In this document: in pieces, positions 45,537-58,489 of the stretch | Layout of the letters: each line of letters opens with the position of its first letter | Position numbering within the stretch: the first letter of the stretch is position 1 | Source of the DNA: Clavelina lepadiformis | Taxonomy: Eukaryota; Chordata; Ascidiacea; Aplousobranchia; Clavelinidae | NCBI RefSeq assembly: GCF_947623445.1 | Contig: NC_135243.1 | Coordinates: 22,266,479 to 22,330,478 of the forward strand | Direction: 5' to 3' | DNA: 64,000 nt | The notes under the pieces: model-generated | Seen by the model: the letters and a program-made list of their open reading frames with translations, nothing else | Told to the model about the DNA's origin: nothing | The model's database searches: none | Position numbers and translations under genes: made by a program

Positions 45537-48221
45537 TCTGACGACTTAAACATAAACACTCATCAGCTGTATATTTTGATTAAAACTAGGTTATGCTTTT
45601 CGCTTGCAAGTATTGCTGATAAAACTATATAACATTAATGCTATCCTAATAAAACTACGAAATTTACTTGTTCAGAGCGAAGCGTGATTGTTTGCCAATC
45701 AACGCGTGTTCTTGCGCGATCATTATCTACATTATAAATAGAACATGGAAAATATTTTCAAAGAATACGGTTACGCGCCTTGCCCCGTCAGGTTAACTGC
45801 CCTCAGAACAACTTAAGAAAACATCGCCCACAACAGAGGTATATTCGTTCCGCCTTTAAGATCTACTGCTGACGGGTAGACTAGTTCTGTCATACGACAC
45901 CGAAACAGAGTAATAATGAAAAGGCAGAGTCGAACGTCAAGACAAGCCGACTGAGAATGCCATCGCCACGCATCACGGAAAGCGCTCCTACGATTTCCAG
46001 TTTACGTCAATTTGGCAATTTTTTAGAGTTGCTCAATGTCGTTATAGTCTACAGGTAGAAGCAGTGACTTGTAGTGTGTGTTTTGGCCGTCTTGTGTGGA
46101 AACGAAAAATGTCCCCCGGTTGCCAGTGGGTTATTTTAAACGGAACATATTAAAAGCCATAATACCATGTCACTATGGCATTTTAACCATGTTACCGCCA
46201 CCCACATGGCAGCTATTATTATTAATTTAACACCTATTAATTATTAATCATACCTATTCCTATTCACTTTTTTGCATAGTCGAATTCGTCACGTTCTTTT
46301 CATTTCATTGCCGCTGATTCCACAGGCAGGGCCACTTTTTTATGCAGTTTTGGTAAAATTATGCATAACAAAATTATGTACGCACAACTTCAAAATTAGG
46401 TCAATAACATTACAAGAAATTTGTTTCTAATAAAGCGTAAAGAAGAATTCTCATTCAAGAATCATGATTTTCGTTTTAAAGACTTTGTCATAAATAAATA
46501 ACGTAACAAGAAAAGATTTCTTTAAACAAAACCGAAAAAATGGTCATGAATACGACTGCTTGGTTCTTACAAATTAGAGAAATATGACATTACATATAGT
46601 ATGTATAACAATAAGCCAACCCTTTATCAAAATCAAACAACTCCAGCATAGTTGCGTTTGTAATCCAAAAGACACAAGCATCTTTAAACGTGTCAAGATT
46701 TCTAAGTATCTGGCACATTATACGTATTATTTTTAGAAAAAATTATGCCTCTGCTTTCCGATTTTTAAGTTCTGTTATAAACGTCAGTTGCAAGATCTAC
46801 ATAACATTTCAAAGTAAATAAAAGTTGGTCCTTGCTATAAGCTATACTTTTCTGATCCATATTGTTTCAGTAACCCTAGAAAATCAGTCAAAGGAAGTAG
46901 ATGTAACGGGTGAGCAAATACCTTGTGAAATGTTGTGAATAAAGAACATTATGTTGAAATAAAAACAATAAAGAACATTACTTAAAATTGTTTAAAAAAT
47001 TTGCGTTTAAACACCATAATTTGCACAAGATAACGCTCTAACCACTTTCTTTCACTTTGTTTCACATGCATTATTCACAAACTTAAAACAGTGCAAATAA
47101 CTGCGAAGCCATAAACCAGAAGTACGTCTAAGTTAAATTTATAGCTTACCAATATAGAAAACAACTAGCACGTATCATTTTAAACCTTTCATCATCATTA
47201 TATGGATCTTTGTTTTGCGTGAGGACGCGAGAGAGCAAATCATAACGCTAATTATGACATTATAAAATAAGTATAATAATAATAATATAAATAATATAAT
47301 TAATAAAAACATAGTATAAATAATATAATTAATATAAATATAATATTAATAAAATATTTAAATAATAAAATTAAATAATAATTAATTATAATTAAAAAAT
47401 ATTATATTAATATAAATACATATTAAAATATAACTGTATATAATATAATTAAATAATAATATAATATAATGTAATAATAATGTTGAGAGTAAGGCACTAG
47501 AGTTAAAAGTATTTACCCGTTACTTAACCCATTGCAACTTGTTTAGATGTTTTTTTTTAAATTTAGGTTAAACTTTCCCCACAGTAACCTTTTGAAATAA
47601 AGCATATCTTAACATTTTTAACTGTTCTAGTGTGTTTCAGGAAACGATTACGCAGTTCAACCAACCTTTATTATTGATACAAAAACTTCATACTTTAAAC
47701 ATCCATCACATATAAAACTGCCCAAAATAAAAATCTTTTTCGAAATACTTAACTAATATAGCACCTTTCAATCGTGTTATTTTATTAGCTCGAAATAATT
47801 TGCAAAATTCAAAAATTAACAACAATAAATTACTTATTTTTAAATCAAGTGGATATACAGAAATGTTCGTATAAAATACGGTAGAAATGCATAGAAAATA
47901 TGTAGCATTTGAAGTGAACTGCAATCAAAATTGGCAATCACTATGTTTAATCTTATGAAATTTAATGTATAAAATTTTATGATTTTGTTACTGCTACAAA
48001 ATATGTCAAAATCAAAACCAAGATATAGGTCGGCACAATGAAGGTTAGCTTTATTTATGATTCTTCTACGCGAGCTGTCGTAAAAAACGCTGGCTTCTTC
48101 AGACGTGCTAAGAAAACCTCCATCTTATTTTGTTATTTTACTATATACTGGGTTAACATGATTCCGCCACCATCAGCTTTGTAAGCAATATCTTAAACAT
48201 ATTTCATTTATTCACAAAAAG
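45537..48221. other. Kinase-promoter duplicate and XDH downstream DNA
   Basis: Homologous to 27773-30447 with many substitutions and indels. It includes an AT-rich tract at 47263-47475. No gene seen. Confidence 0.6.
47263..47475. repeat. AT-rich simple sequence (unit 2)
   Basis: Counterpart of 29420-29640, with the same taatataa-type periodicity and length differences. Confidence 0.85.
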
Positions 48222-51200
48222 TTACGCCTGAACAGACCATGGGGTGGCGTTGGAGGCGTCTTCATCTTTGGAATGTAATTTGTGCTAAAAAAAAGAAACA
48301 TATATATTAAAAAAAAAACTTGCATTCCATCATCGAATGAATAAAATATTTTTGGTTATTAATGCATATTTTTCTAATATAAAATATAAAATGTAATATT
48401 TAATAATTTTTATTTATCTAATTAATAGTTTTTATTTATTGAATATTTAATAATAAGTTTTTGTAAGATTTATAAAATATTTTTAGTTATTTTTGGTTAA
48501 TATTTTTATTTTTTCAAAGCCTGGATAATTTAAAGTTTTGGTCATTAGTTGTAATAAAAAACCTGTTTGGTGAAGCGGTCAGCGCAAGACATTCTAATAC
48601 GTTCTGCTGACGCTGGAGAATCCAGTCGGAACTGTCTTGACAATCCCGAGTCTTCTCTGGCGTAACCAATCGCGTCTTTTATCGCAAAAAAAACTGATGA
48701 TGCCAGGAAGAGCGGAGGTTCTCCGACAGCCTGTGTATATTTGTTATATTTTGCTTGCAGTAGATATCGATTTGACAAAGTTATTGACACATATTTACAC
48801 GTTAATGCTCATAGAGTATGAAAACTTACTTTGGATGAAAATATTGCTTTGTCATTTGAAACGCCTCTCAGCAAATGTACGTTAAACTCTTTAGGGCAAT
48901 CCCCGAAACCGGGAATCTTGTAAGTTCCTGGTCCTCTTGTGAGCATTTCTCCTTTAGGCGAGTAAAGTGGTTCTTCCAAAGTCATCATTCCATACCCTTG
49001 AGTAAAAGCTCCTTCGATCTACAAAACAAAGGTTCTTCGCCAAATTTCAAATGTACAGTATGAGGTTGGAGATTTGTATTATTTAAAAACGTTGTTGATT
49101 GGATAATTGTTTGATACAAACGTATTGTTTCGTTAAACTGTATATAATATAATCAAAACTGTTTGATGTTGAACGAAAAAGATAACAAAGTAATAAGCGG
49201 GTCGTTGTTCAAATTGAAAATACCTCACCTGACCAATGTCGATGCCTGGATTAAGACTTCTTCCCAAATCCATGACGATATCAGTTTTGAGCACGATGTG
49301 ATCTCCAGTCAGGCAGTCAACTTCAACTTCAGACGCCGCTGCACCGTATGTAAAATAACTGAAGGGTTTTGAATTCCCAACTTTTCCTGTTTCCATATTC
49401 CAGTCGGAAAAAATATCAGGCGTACTGTAGAGGTTTAAAAATAACTATCTTTTAATAAAGTATCAACACAGTAAATTGTTTTGCATGTGTTGAAATTGAA
49501 ATTATGTCAAACCAACTAGCAACCATTTCTATTTTAGCTTGACCTTGATAAGTTTTTGTCCCAGACGTATACCAGTCCCTCATGGGAAATGGCACCGAGA
49601 CTGGATTTAGTCTATCATCTTATAAACATAAAGAGCGCTATCGACACTGAATATATTACTGCAATATGTTTACCTGTAGAATCCTGTTGCAGAGAGGCTA
49701 ATCCGTTCAAAGTACGCGTTTTCGATAATTTTATTCCAAGTTAAATTGGGATGCTTGGCTTGAAGAGGTTGAAGTCGTTCTTTAATTATTTCACAAGCAT
49801 TCTTCAAAAATTATTTAGTATTAGAAGCATGTTAAATTTTAAATAATTATGTGTATTTTAAGTTTTAGTAAGTATTGTAAGTATTAGAAACATGCACGAG
49901 AAAACAACCAGAGTTAACCAGCTTAGAACCAGATTATAGCTGATATGAATAAAGGTAAACGTCAATTTTCATTAACTGTGTGGAAAAGCAAGCAGTAAGA
50001 CAGATTTTTGATATGGTGATTTTCTCCTACCGTGCTTAAATTTTTAGATTCTCTTTGTCCTACCTTCACGGCCATGCCGTTGATATCAGAACTAACGCTA
50101 GCAGCTGTAGGAGATGTGTTCGGAACGGTGCTGGTGCTTGTTTCAGAAAGATGTATTCTTGAATGTGGTACACCCAGGCAGCGACTTGCAATCTGTAAAA
50201 GTAAGGTTCTCTTTGTTATTTTCATTGCTTTATTCAATGGCAGAGCATGCAAAGCTAATAACTTATATGTTATACTAACTTGGATCATTTTTGTGTGCAG
50301 CCCTTGTCCCATTTCTGTGCCTCCATGAGTAACTAGAACTGATCCGTCTCTGTAAACATGCACCAGTGCCCCAGCCTGGTTGAGATGCAGTGCGTTAAAT
50401 GAGATGCCAAATTTTGTCGGAATGCAAGAAATACCTCGTTTTCGCCACCTTTGTTAGAAATATTTGAGATAAAAGCCATCACACTTTGTTGTTTTAACAC
50501 TAAAAGCTTTACAAAGCAAGTGCTTGTTGAGCTTATTTCGGAATTTTTGCATTGAAAAACATTTTTTCGCGTTCCTATCTCACCCTATGACAGTTTTGTT
50601 TGCCTCATCTTACTACAAGCCTGCACAATTTGCACAACAATCAGTCTCTGTTACCTACCTTGAATTAGTGTTGTAGATATCAATCTCTGCTTTCCTTTTG
50701 TCAAACATGGCACGCTGCAAGCATTCATACCAGCATTTTCTGGCAAGAAAATTTTCAAGCTTTTGACCGAAGTGTGTAACGTCGCCTTCTCTGTACATGT
50801 TTAATTCTCTAACCTAAAAAGCCATTGTTTAATATTAAACCGGTGATAGATAATAGCATAGGTTCTGTTGTAATACAGCAGATGCAAATGTCGACTAAAT
50901 TTTTGTTGTCACTATATTACTGCATTCTGTTGTCGTTTGTCATTTGGAAGTACAAAAGAAATATAAAACATAACAACTTTCCAGATTTAACGGATTTGAA
51001 CGAATGAATCAGAAGTGCTCTTTTAAGAGTGTCCATACTTTTTCTGGGGCCACATTTAAAGCTGCCGCCATTCTTGTGATCCACTCTTCAGCGATAAGCA
51101 AGCCTTGGGGCCCACCAAATCCACGAAAGGCGGTGTTGGACGCAAGGTTGGTTCGACACATGAAACCTCTTAGGCTGACATTTGGTATTCTAAAATAATA

Positions 51201-54200
51201 CACCAATTTAAGGACATATTTTTTCATAATGGGTTAAGGTCTTCTAAAGTAGTCCGCATAATATGTATAAATCTAGTACAAAATTGGAAGCAAAAATTGC
51301 AACAAATATTAGTTGAAATTGAAACCCTTAAAAATTTTAATGTTGTTTAAAGCAAACTTGTAGCAGTTGTCTGAGTGAAACAAGGCGCGACCCATCACTC
51401 CTGTGGAAAGATCCAAACTGTTTCCGCAGTTTGAGTACAAATCGTTTTCAAGAGCTAAAATCTTTCCTTCCTTATTAAAACCAACCTAATGAAAAAAGAA
51501 ACATATTGTTTTTTGATACAGTAAAGGTGAAGAAGCATCAGCAGATAGGTAAACCATCATTGTTTAAACACCATATTTTCAGCTTTCGTCTTCTGATGTT
51601 GCCTACAGTTTCAAAACCGGAGCAAATTAACTTACCTTATATTTAGAAAGGAAGGCATGGCGTTGCCCAGTTAAAAGCATGTCTTCCTGTCTGGTTAGCA
51701 TACATCTCACGGGCTTCCTACATCTAATAATTGTAGTTTATGTGTAATTATGTTTTGGCAATGGTTTGTGAAGAAACTTCAGCAACGTTTTTCAAATCAA
51801 CCACATACAGGTGTTTATTGAGAAATTTTAATGGTTATGGGTTTTATAACTGTATTTGTATAAGCAAAGAAAATTAGCTTATACAGTAAGTATATTTTCA
51901 TTGTTTCACATTTTACAGCGTGGTTTTAAAGACGCTTTCTTACTTGTTAGCGGCTACAATGACAGGGTTGGACAAAACGTTGTATCGCGTCTCTTTTCCA
52001 CCAAACCCCCCTCCCATTCGCTTTACTCTCACCACGATTTTATTACACTCAACGCCTAAAGCACTTGCAGCCTGAAAAAGTATTCATAAAACGTTAAAAA
52101 ATTTTGAAATGTTACAAAATTACGCTCAATGTAAACTCTTTAACAATAACTTAACTTTTTGTTATAGTGTATAGCTTATTACTTTTGGTATGCTTATTGC
52201 AACTTTTCAAAATTGAACAAAATAATTGAGGATCTTCTCTCACTAATCTGAGTACTGAAATATTTTTGTTCAAATCAAACAATAATGCGCTTTATCGACA
52301 AAATGTGCTCACGTCAAGCTGTAGTGCAGTAGGATTTTGCGAAGAAGCAAATATTTCCATTTCTCCATCTTCTCCCTTTGGCACTGCAATACATGCTTGC
52401 GTTTCCAGGTAGAAATGCTCTTGGCCAGCAATTCTACGAACAAATGGTAGTGAGTTAAGAGTTAAGTTAAGAGTTTGCCACGTAGAAAGCGGCATAATGT
52501 GATGAAAAAGGGATCAGTTTAGAAGAAACAGCGATTTAGTAGCTTCATTGGCATCTGAATTCTCGCTTATACCTGCATTCGCCACTGATGACGTGATCGC
52601 AAAATGCCATCACTTTTTCCACATCTCCCTGCTTGATCTTGCTGATAGGTTTGTAGTAAGATTCATGCTCTATTGCTTCCTAAACTAGAATACTTTAGTT
52701 TGAGAATTACTGATAAAACAACTTGTAGATAGTTCGGCTTGCACGCCAATCATTTTAAAATCAAAGCACTTAAGAATTTTCTGGAAAGCTTCCATTAACT
52801 TAAACGAAACAAAACATACCTCAATTGTTATTATTCTTGGCGTTATGTCTTCATACTCAACTTTTACCAACCGAGCAGCTCTTTGCGCATGCGCGTGATT
52901 ATCTGCAACCACAGCACCAATGACATGACCAACATGGGTTACCTAGAAAGGATTTGTTGTTAATACAATACTTTTGCTAAAAAAGTGGCTTTTTGTCATT
53001 CAAAAATAATAATTATTCTAGGTGAATATATTTAAGTCTACGGTTAACAGTCATTCCATTGGTCATGGGCCATAAAGTTCACAGCAGTTACAATAAAACT
53101 AAAACAATATGTGCCTTGTCCCTGGCAAAAACTTGATCCTGTTTGTCAATTCCAACATTATTGGAACCAGGTACGTCACGATAATCTACGTAGGTGACAA
53201 AGCCCGGTGTTGTTTTAGCTTCGTCAATATTAACACCTCGAATGTAGGCATGAGCTCTTGTACTTGTCACCAAGCACAAATACAATTCATCTGTCAACAA
53301 ACAACCTTTAGTTATAAGAAATTAAAGTAGTATGCAATACGTTATTGCACTTACAATACAGTAATTCAACAGACTTAATAGGTTAATGTAATGGGACAGA
53401 TTCAGAACGCTTAAAACCGTTAGGTTGTTCTATGTCTTATCCTCTGTACGTACCAGCATAAGGAGGAATATCATCCAAGTAAATTGCTTCTCCGGTCACT
53501 TGCTTTTCAGCTGAAATTTGCTTCATTGGCCTTCCGACAGGATCATCAGCTGGTTGGTCTGCGGGCACCTTTTAATCACGCAGAGATTTTAAATTACCTT
53601 TAGATCATTGAACATTTTTTTGGTCGGTTTAAGCGCCATGTTCGAGTAAGCAAGTAGAAATTTATAATAATTACACCGACTTTTACTCAAAGTTCAAATC
53701 AACTTACAAAGAAAGTTACGCAAAAGACAGTAAATTAAATTAATGCAACGCACAACAAGTGCTGCCCCAAGCGGTATAGAAAGGACAAGCTATAAAAGTT
53801 GAATATGAAAAAGTTCGCTTCACCTTCGATAAAGTGTAATATGGCCGACCAATAAAAGCAGTCTGTGTAACAAAACAAACCACTAAAATCATAAACTATA
53901 TCTTTCTTCGTTTACCTCTTCAAACGTCTGCGTGCCTAAGCAATTGTGATGATTATCACCAAGGCGATCTGTCGTAGACTCTTCTTCAGTTGACAAGCAA
54001 CTCTGTAAGTTTTAAATTGAGAAAAAACGAAACCTTTAGTTATAAAGTTCAAGTAAATCTTACGTTGGCCAGTCCATCTCTGATTAAACTTTCCTTGACA
54101 TGGACAAAGAATTTAAAGAAAAAACTGGCTGCGAGAGCTTCTCTGTACTCCACCATTCCTCCAGGAGTACTCAGTAGAAGAGGAAGATCCTCAGCAAGCC

Positions 54201-57200
54201 ATTTAATTCCATCCTCCAGCAATGCTTCATCCCAGTCCCTAATGTAGAAAAAATCCAGGAAAACGTTTTTATAAAGCAGCTATTGTATAAATTTTGCTGA
54301 CATTTGGTATTTGTAAATTGTAGCTTTAACGTATAATACTGTATATGCAGATGTAGGCCTTACATACCATGTTTTTATTAACCTAGTTGAAAACAGAAAC
54401 GCTTTAGTTCATACCTATCTTGCATTTTCTTCATCATTTCAGACGGCATGATTGATGTTGCAGCCATGCCACCAAACGCGGAGACAAATTTTTCCACTTT
54501 ACTTGTTCCTGGATAAAACTTGACACGCATTGCAGCGTTGACAATCGCAATGTCATCCTCTCGGCGTTTCGATTGCATGTAAAACTTCATGTACTCATCC
54601 TAATCACAAAACGAAGTCACTTTGCTTTATAAACATGTATTTGTTGTTTTGTTAGGCACCACACAACCTTGTGCGTTTACATCGGAGGTTTATTAACTTC
54701 CAAATCGTTACAAACGTCCATTTCATTCACTTTCGGTGAAGATCACACTTATTAAACAAAGTACCGTTTTTGTAAAAGGAAGAGTGATGGACTCTAAAAC
54801 TTCTCCAGGTATAGCTGCAGTTTTTCTGTAACTCGGGAAAAAATGTTGGTCCATTTTCAAAGCTCGTTCACCTCGGGAATAAAGCATGAACTTTGCCTCG
54901 CTCTCGCAAGCCATTAGAATAGGGTTAAGGTCAGATATGGGACTTGCTGTCATGACGTTTCCTCCTAACACCTAAAATTGGGTGGAGAGAAAGCGTTAAA
55001 GTATTTCGTGTCTTACTTTGTAGGATTTGCGAATTATGTTCGCTTTTTGTGTCAAGCTAAACAGTATTTTACTTTAGCACACAAATAGTTAATAAAAATA
55101 TACATACAGAATAGATGAATAAACATCAAAACGTTGATTACTTAATTTTAAAATAACTACCGCAACATTTCGTATTTGGTTCCCAGCAAACCAATTAAGC
55201 GAATCAAGGACAGATTGCATTGGCTGGGTCTCGTAAGTTGGCCGATCTTGTATTATTGCTTCAAGCTTGCAATAAATTTGCGTTAATGTACATGAAGCGC
55301 CGATGGTAACGCCTACATAACAAACACACCCCTTTAACATCAACTCGAATAACTAATAGAAAGCAAGCTGCATTGGACAATGGTTAAATGTGTATTATAG
55401 TAAATAAAGTTAAAGTTAAAAAAGTTGATGTTTTATGGCAGAAAAATGCTGTTGTTTGCCTTGTACAAGATTTAGCTGCCACCAAACTAATAAAATGAAA
55501 ATTCGGTTTCATCAGACAATGTTTAACTTATTGTTTAGCCTGGACCGTTGTTTGGAAACAAATACGTATGAACACCAATACAATTTAGTTGTACTTATAC
55601 CCAACCTATCTCATTGGTAGTTATGGTCGCCAATTCGTCTACATAAGCAGGACTAACGATGACAGGATGGTGTTGACCTTTGACCCAAATCTCTATTCCG
55701 ATCTCAGTGTTGCCGACAACGAGATGTGCTTGTGGATACTTTTCCTTTAAATCGGTTAATTGGTCCAAAGTGACTGGTCTATACCAAGTAACACGTTCGC
55801 TCTCAAATTTCAAAGGTTTTGGAGCATTCTGTTGGCTGGTTATCTGAAAAAACATGTTGTGTTAAAAATTTATTCCGTTTATTGTGTTCTTATAAAGATT
55901 TCTTGGTTTCGCATCTCATCGATCCTTAGAAACTATTTCACGTCGTGGAAAATATTGATCATAAACTTGGTTGGGGCAGTGATAAGGATGTGTTTAAGCG
56001 AAAGTGTAAGGAATAATTAAAATCAAAACATTTTCTGCCTACTACATCTTAAAAATGTGCTTTACTTTCAGCAATATCATAGTTGTTTTAATCTATTTTG
56101 TAACTACAGTAAAAAAGTAAACGTTCTCATGACTGTAATAAAAGAACGCTTTACCAATAATTCTGGGGGAAATATGGGTTCCTGTGTTGGGTCGTATGGA
56201 GCATATTGACCAATATGCTTTTCATCACTAACTTCACATTTTTCCTTTCCATTTACAGCAAACTCTCCGTTCACTGCAAGGTATAAAAAGTAAACTCTGT
56301 CGATACCCAATAAGTGGTCTTAATTATGTGTAAAAGTCAATGTAAGATATGGTATGCTTAACTGTTGCAGCCATTTTGCAAGTTTTTGCAGCAATTTTCA
56401 CCCATTGGACACCCTGAAGCTTTTGACGAGCTCTTGTTTGTAAACGTGTTAAATGCTGAAACAAAGAGGTAAAACTACTTGCTTATACTATTTTTCAAGC
56501 AATATTTGGGTTGCCATTAAATTATTTCCGTTTGGATTATATTCGTAAATGATTGGCAAGACAATTACGGACACTGCAATAAGTATTTCAACATTTTGAC
56601 TGGGATGAAAGCTGACCGACCGCTCAATATCGGACGATAGCCTGTACATCGACATAAGTTGCCTTGAAGTGACATTTCGATGTCATGTGATGTCGGAACT
56701 GTTTTATTACGTAACAAGGTATACATCGACATAACAATGCCAGGAGTGCAGAAACCGCATTGCGATCCATGAAAGTCAGCCAGACGTTCCTGTTTTAAAA
56801 AAGTAAATAACTATTTAGTAAAGTTAAATTTTAAAACATGCTCATTCTTGCAATCTACATAAAATACAATGCAAGTGAAATACAAGTTTAATGCTGACCT
56901 GAACTGGGTGAAGCTTTGTTTTTGTGCTTCCTATTCCTTCTACCGTTGTAACAGCACATTCATGCATTGATACAACTGGTGCTAGGCAGGCATTAACGGA
57001 AATGTGACTAACAAATGAGAAACAATTAAGCATTTAAAGTTGCCATTTACAGTAACAAGGGAATCGTGAAACTGATATTTGTCGAAACTTTGTTGTTGAA
57101 TGCTTTGCTTTGTTTGCAAATTCAAATACGTAGTGTCGGTACGTTATTAACAAACACAGTGGTGTATATAACAGTATAAAGAACTTTCAAAACAAGCTAT

Positions 57201-58489
57201 ATTTATACTCACATTATTCTTCTTTCATCACGGCTCCATCTGGACACCATGACAGTGCAAGCTCCACAACCTCCTTCCCCGCATCCTAGCTTGGTCCCGG
57301 TTAATCTGACTACAGAAAAAATAAGAAATACTTCATTGATAATTAATTTAATGGTTCCTATCAATTCTTGTGCGTTTTTTCGTTTTTTTTTTTGCAAAAG
57401 TTTGAAAGTATAACATAGCCTAAATAATCACTGGTCTACATACTCACGCTTTGCTCTCAAGTAAGTTAAAAGAGACACCTCAGGATCCGCATTGTGTTCA
57501 ATGATCTACAAACAAAGTTTCAACTTATCATTTACTTTTCATCGAAAAAAATCCAGCTTTTAACTCCTCCCAAAAATTTACCAGCCATTTTATGATAAGC
57601 TTAATAAAAACGCAAGAAGCAGGAATAAAAAGTTTCCTTGTTGCATTATGTCAGAGTATAGTTTTGCTAAGTTGCTTGTAGCCAATGTCAATACTTAAGA
57701 GGCAAACTAACATTTTTCCAAGGATGATTTGTACTTATAGATCCTGGTGTTTCATTATAGCAAAAGAAAGATAAATATTAGTATGTAACAGCGCACGGTT
57801 CTGGACACATTAGTAGTCGCGGAACGCTATGAGCTTAAGGGTTATTAATTATTATGAAATGCACAGTATACAAACGTAGCAAGAAAACTCTTTTGAAATA
57901 CTCAAGTACAACCGGTCATTTTCAGAATTTTCATACGTCATTACTTTCTACTGGCATTTGTTAGTTTTTACTCGTTGTTGCTTGCGAGTTATGGAATTGA
58001 TTTGCTGAGTGTCACGTGATCACACTCAATCTTTCCGTTGATTTATTGTAAACACTTGTTATGTAATTACACGAGTACACGTCACATCCTACTTTATGTT
58101 CCTAAAAGATTTATCTCACGATAGGCTCACGATTTATCCCACTGTGAAATAATTTCTTCTATACGCATCCATGTACGGATAACGTGAACGAATATAAGTG
58201 TGGGACATGTAGGCATAGTCTCATATTCTACAAAATTTTCATTAAATACATATTTCTGTGTTGGTTTAGCTTCGGAGTCACACGTCGGGTCTTTTACTTG
58301 GGTTCTTGGTACCTCACACGTCCGAGCTAATTTCACATTCTCCCAACCCTATATAGCCCGGACTTTAGTTGTATTACTTTGAACTTTTGAACTTGAATTG
58401 TATTACTCGACATTTTTCTTCACCTTTTTTCCATTGACATAGAATACCAAGAAATCTTTCGGTCTGTTCCAAATGTGCTCTTCTGACAT
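48222..58489 (-). CDS. XDH: Xanthine dehydrogenase, copy B (30 exons)
   Basis: Paralogue of copy A with the same 30 exons and identical exon lengths: 58424-58489, 57448-57505, 57213-57309, 56899-57007, 56621-56789, 56363-56455, 56155-56273, 55606-55843, 55161-55312, 54765-54971, 54415-54599, 54064-54238, 53916-54002, 53454-53568, 53115-53290, 52820-52942, 52573-52679, 52313-52433, 51944-52071, 51636-51723, 51358-51485, 51039-51189, 50659-50813, 50280-50448, 50064-50192, 49674-49801, 49229-49424, 48830-49018, 48563-48730, 48222-48284. It predicts 1,362 aa with all cofactor motifs intact and the same GC donor at exon 15. Differences from copy A include Cys to Ser in the VCPAY segment of the FAD domain, Arg to Lys before TDIVMD, and Met to Leu in FRMDSP. 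It appears functional; whether both copies are expressed is unknown. Confidence 0.95.

Noticed and set aside
45504..45560. In-frame fusion of kinase exon 1 with the CUB domain
   Set aside because: The MAQNE frame and the CUB frame differ, and only 18 bp separate the donor from the CUB sequence, so no direct fusion protein is encoded.
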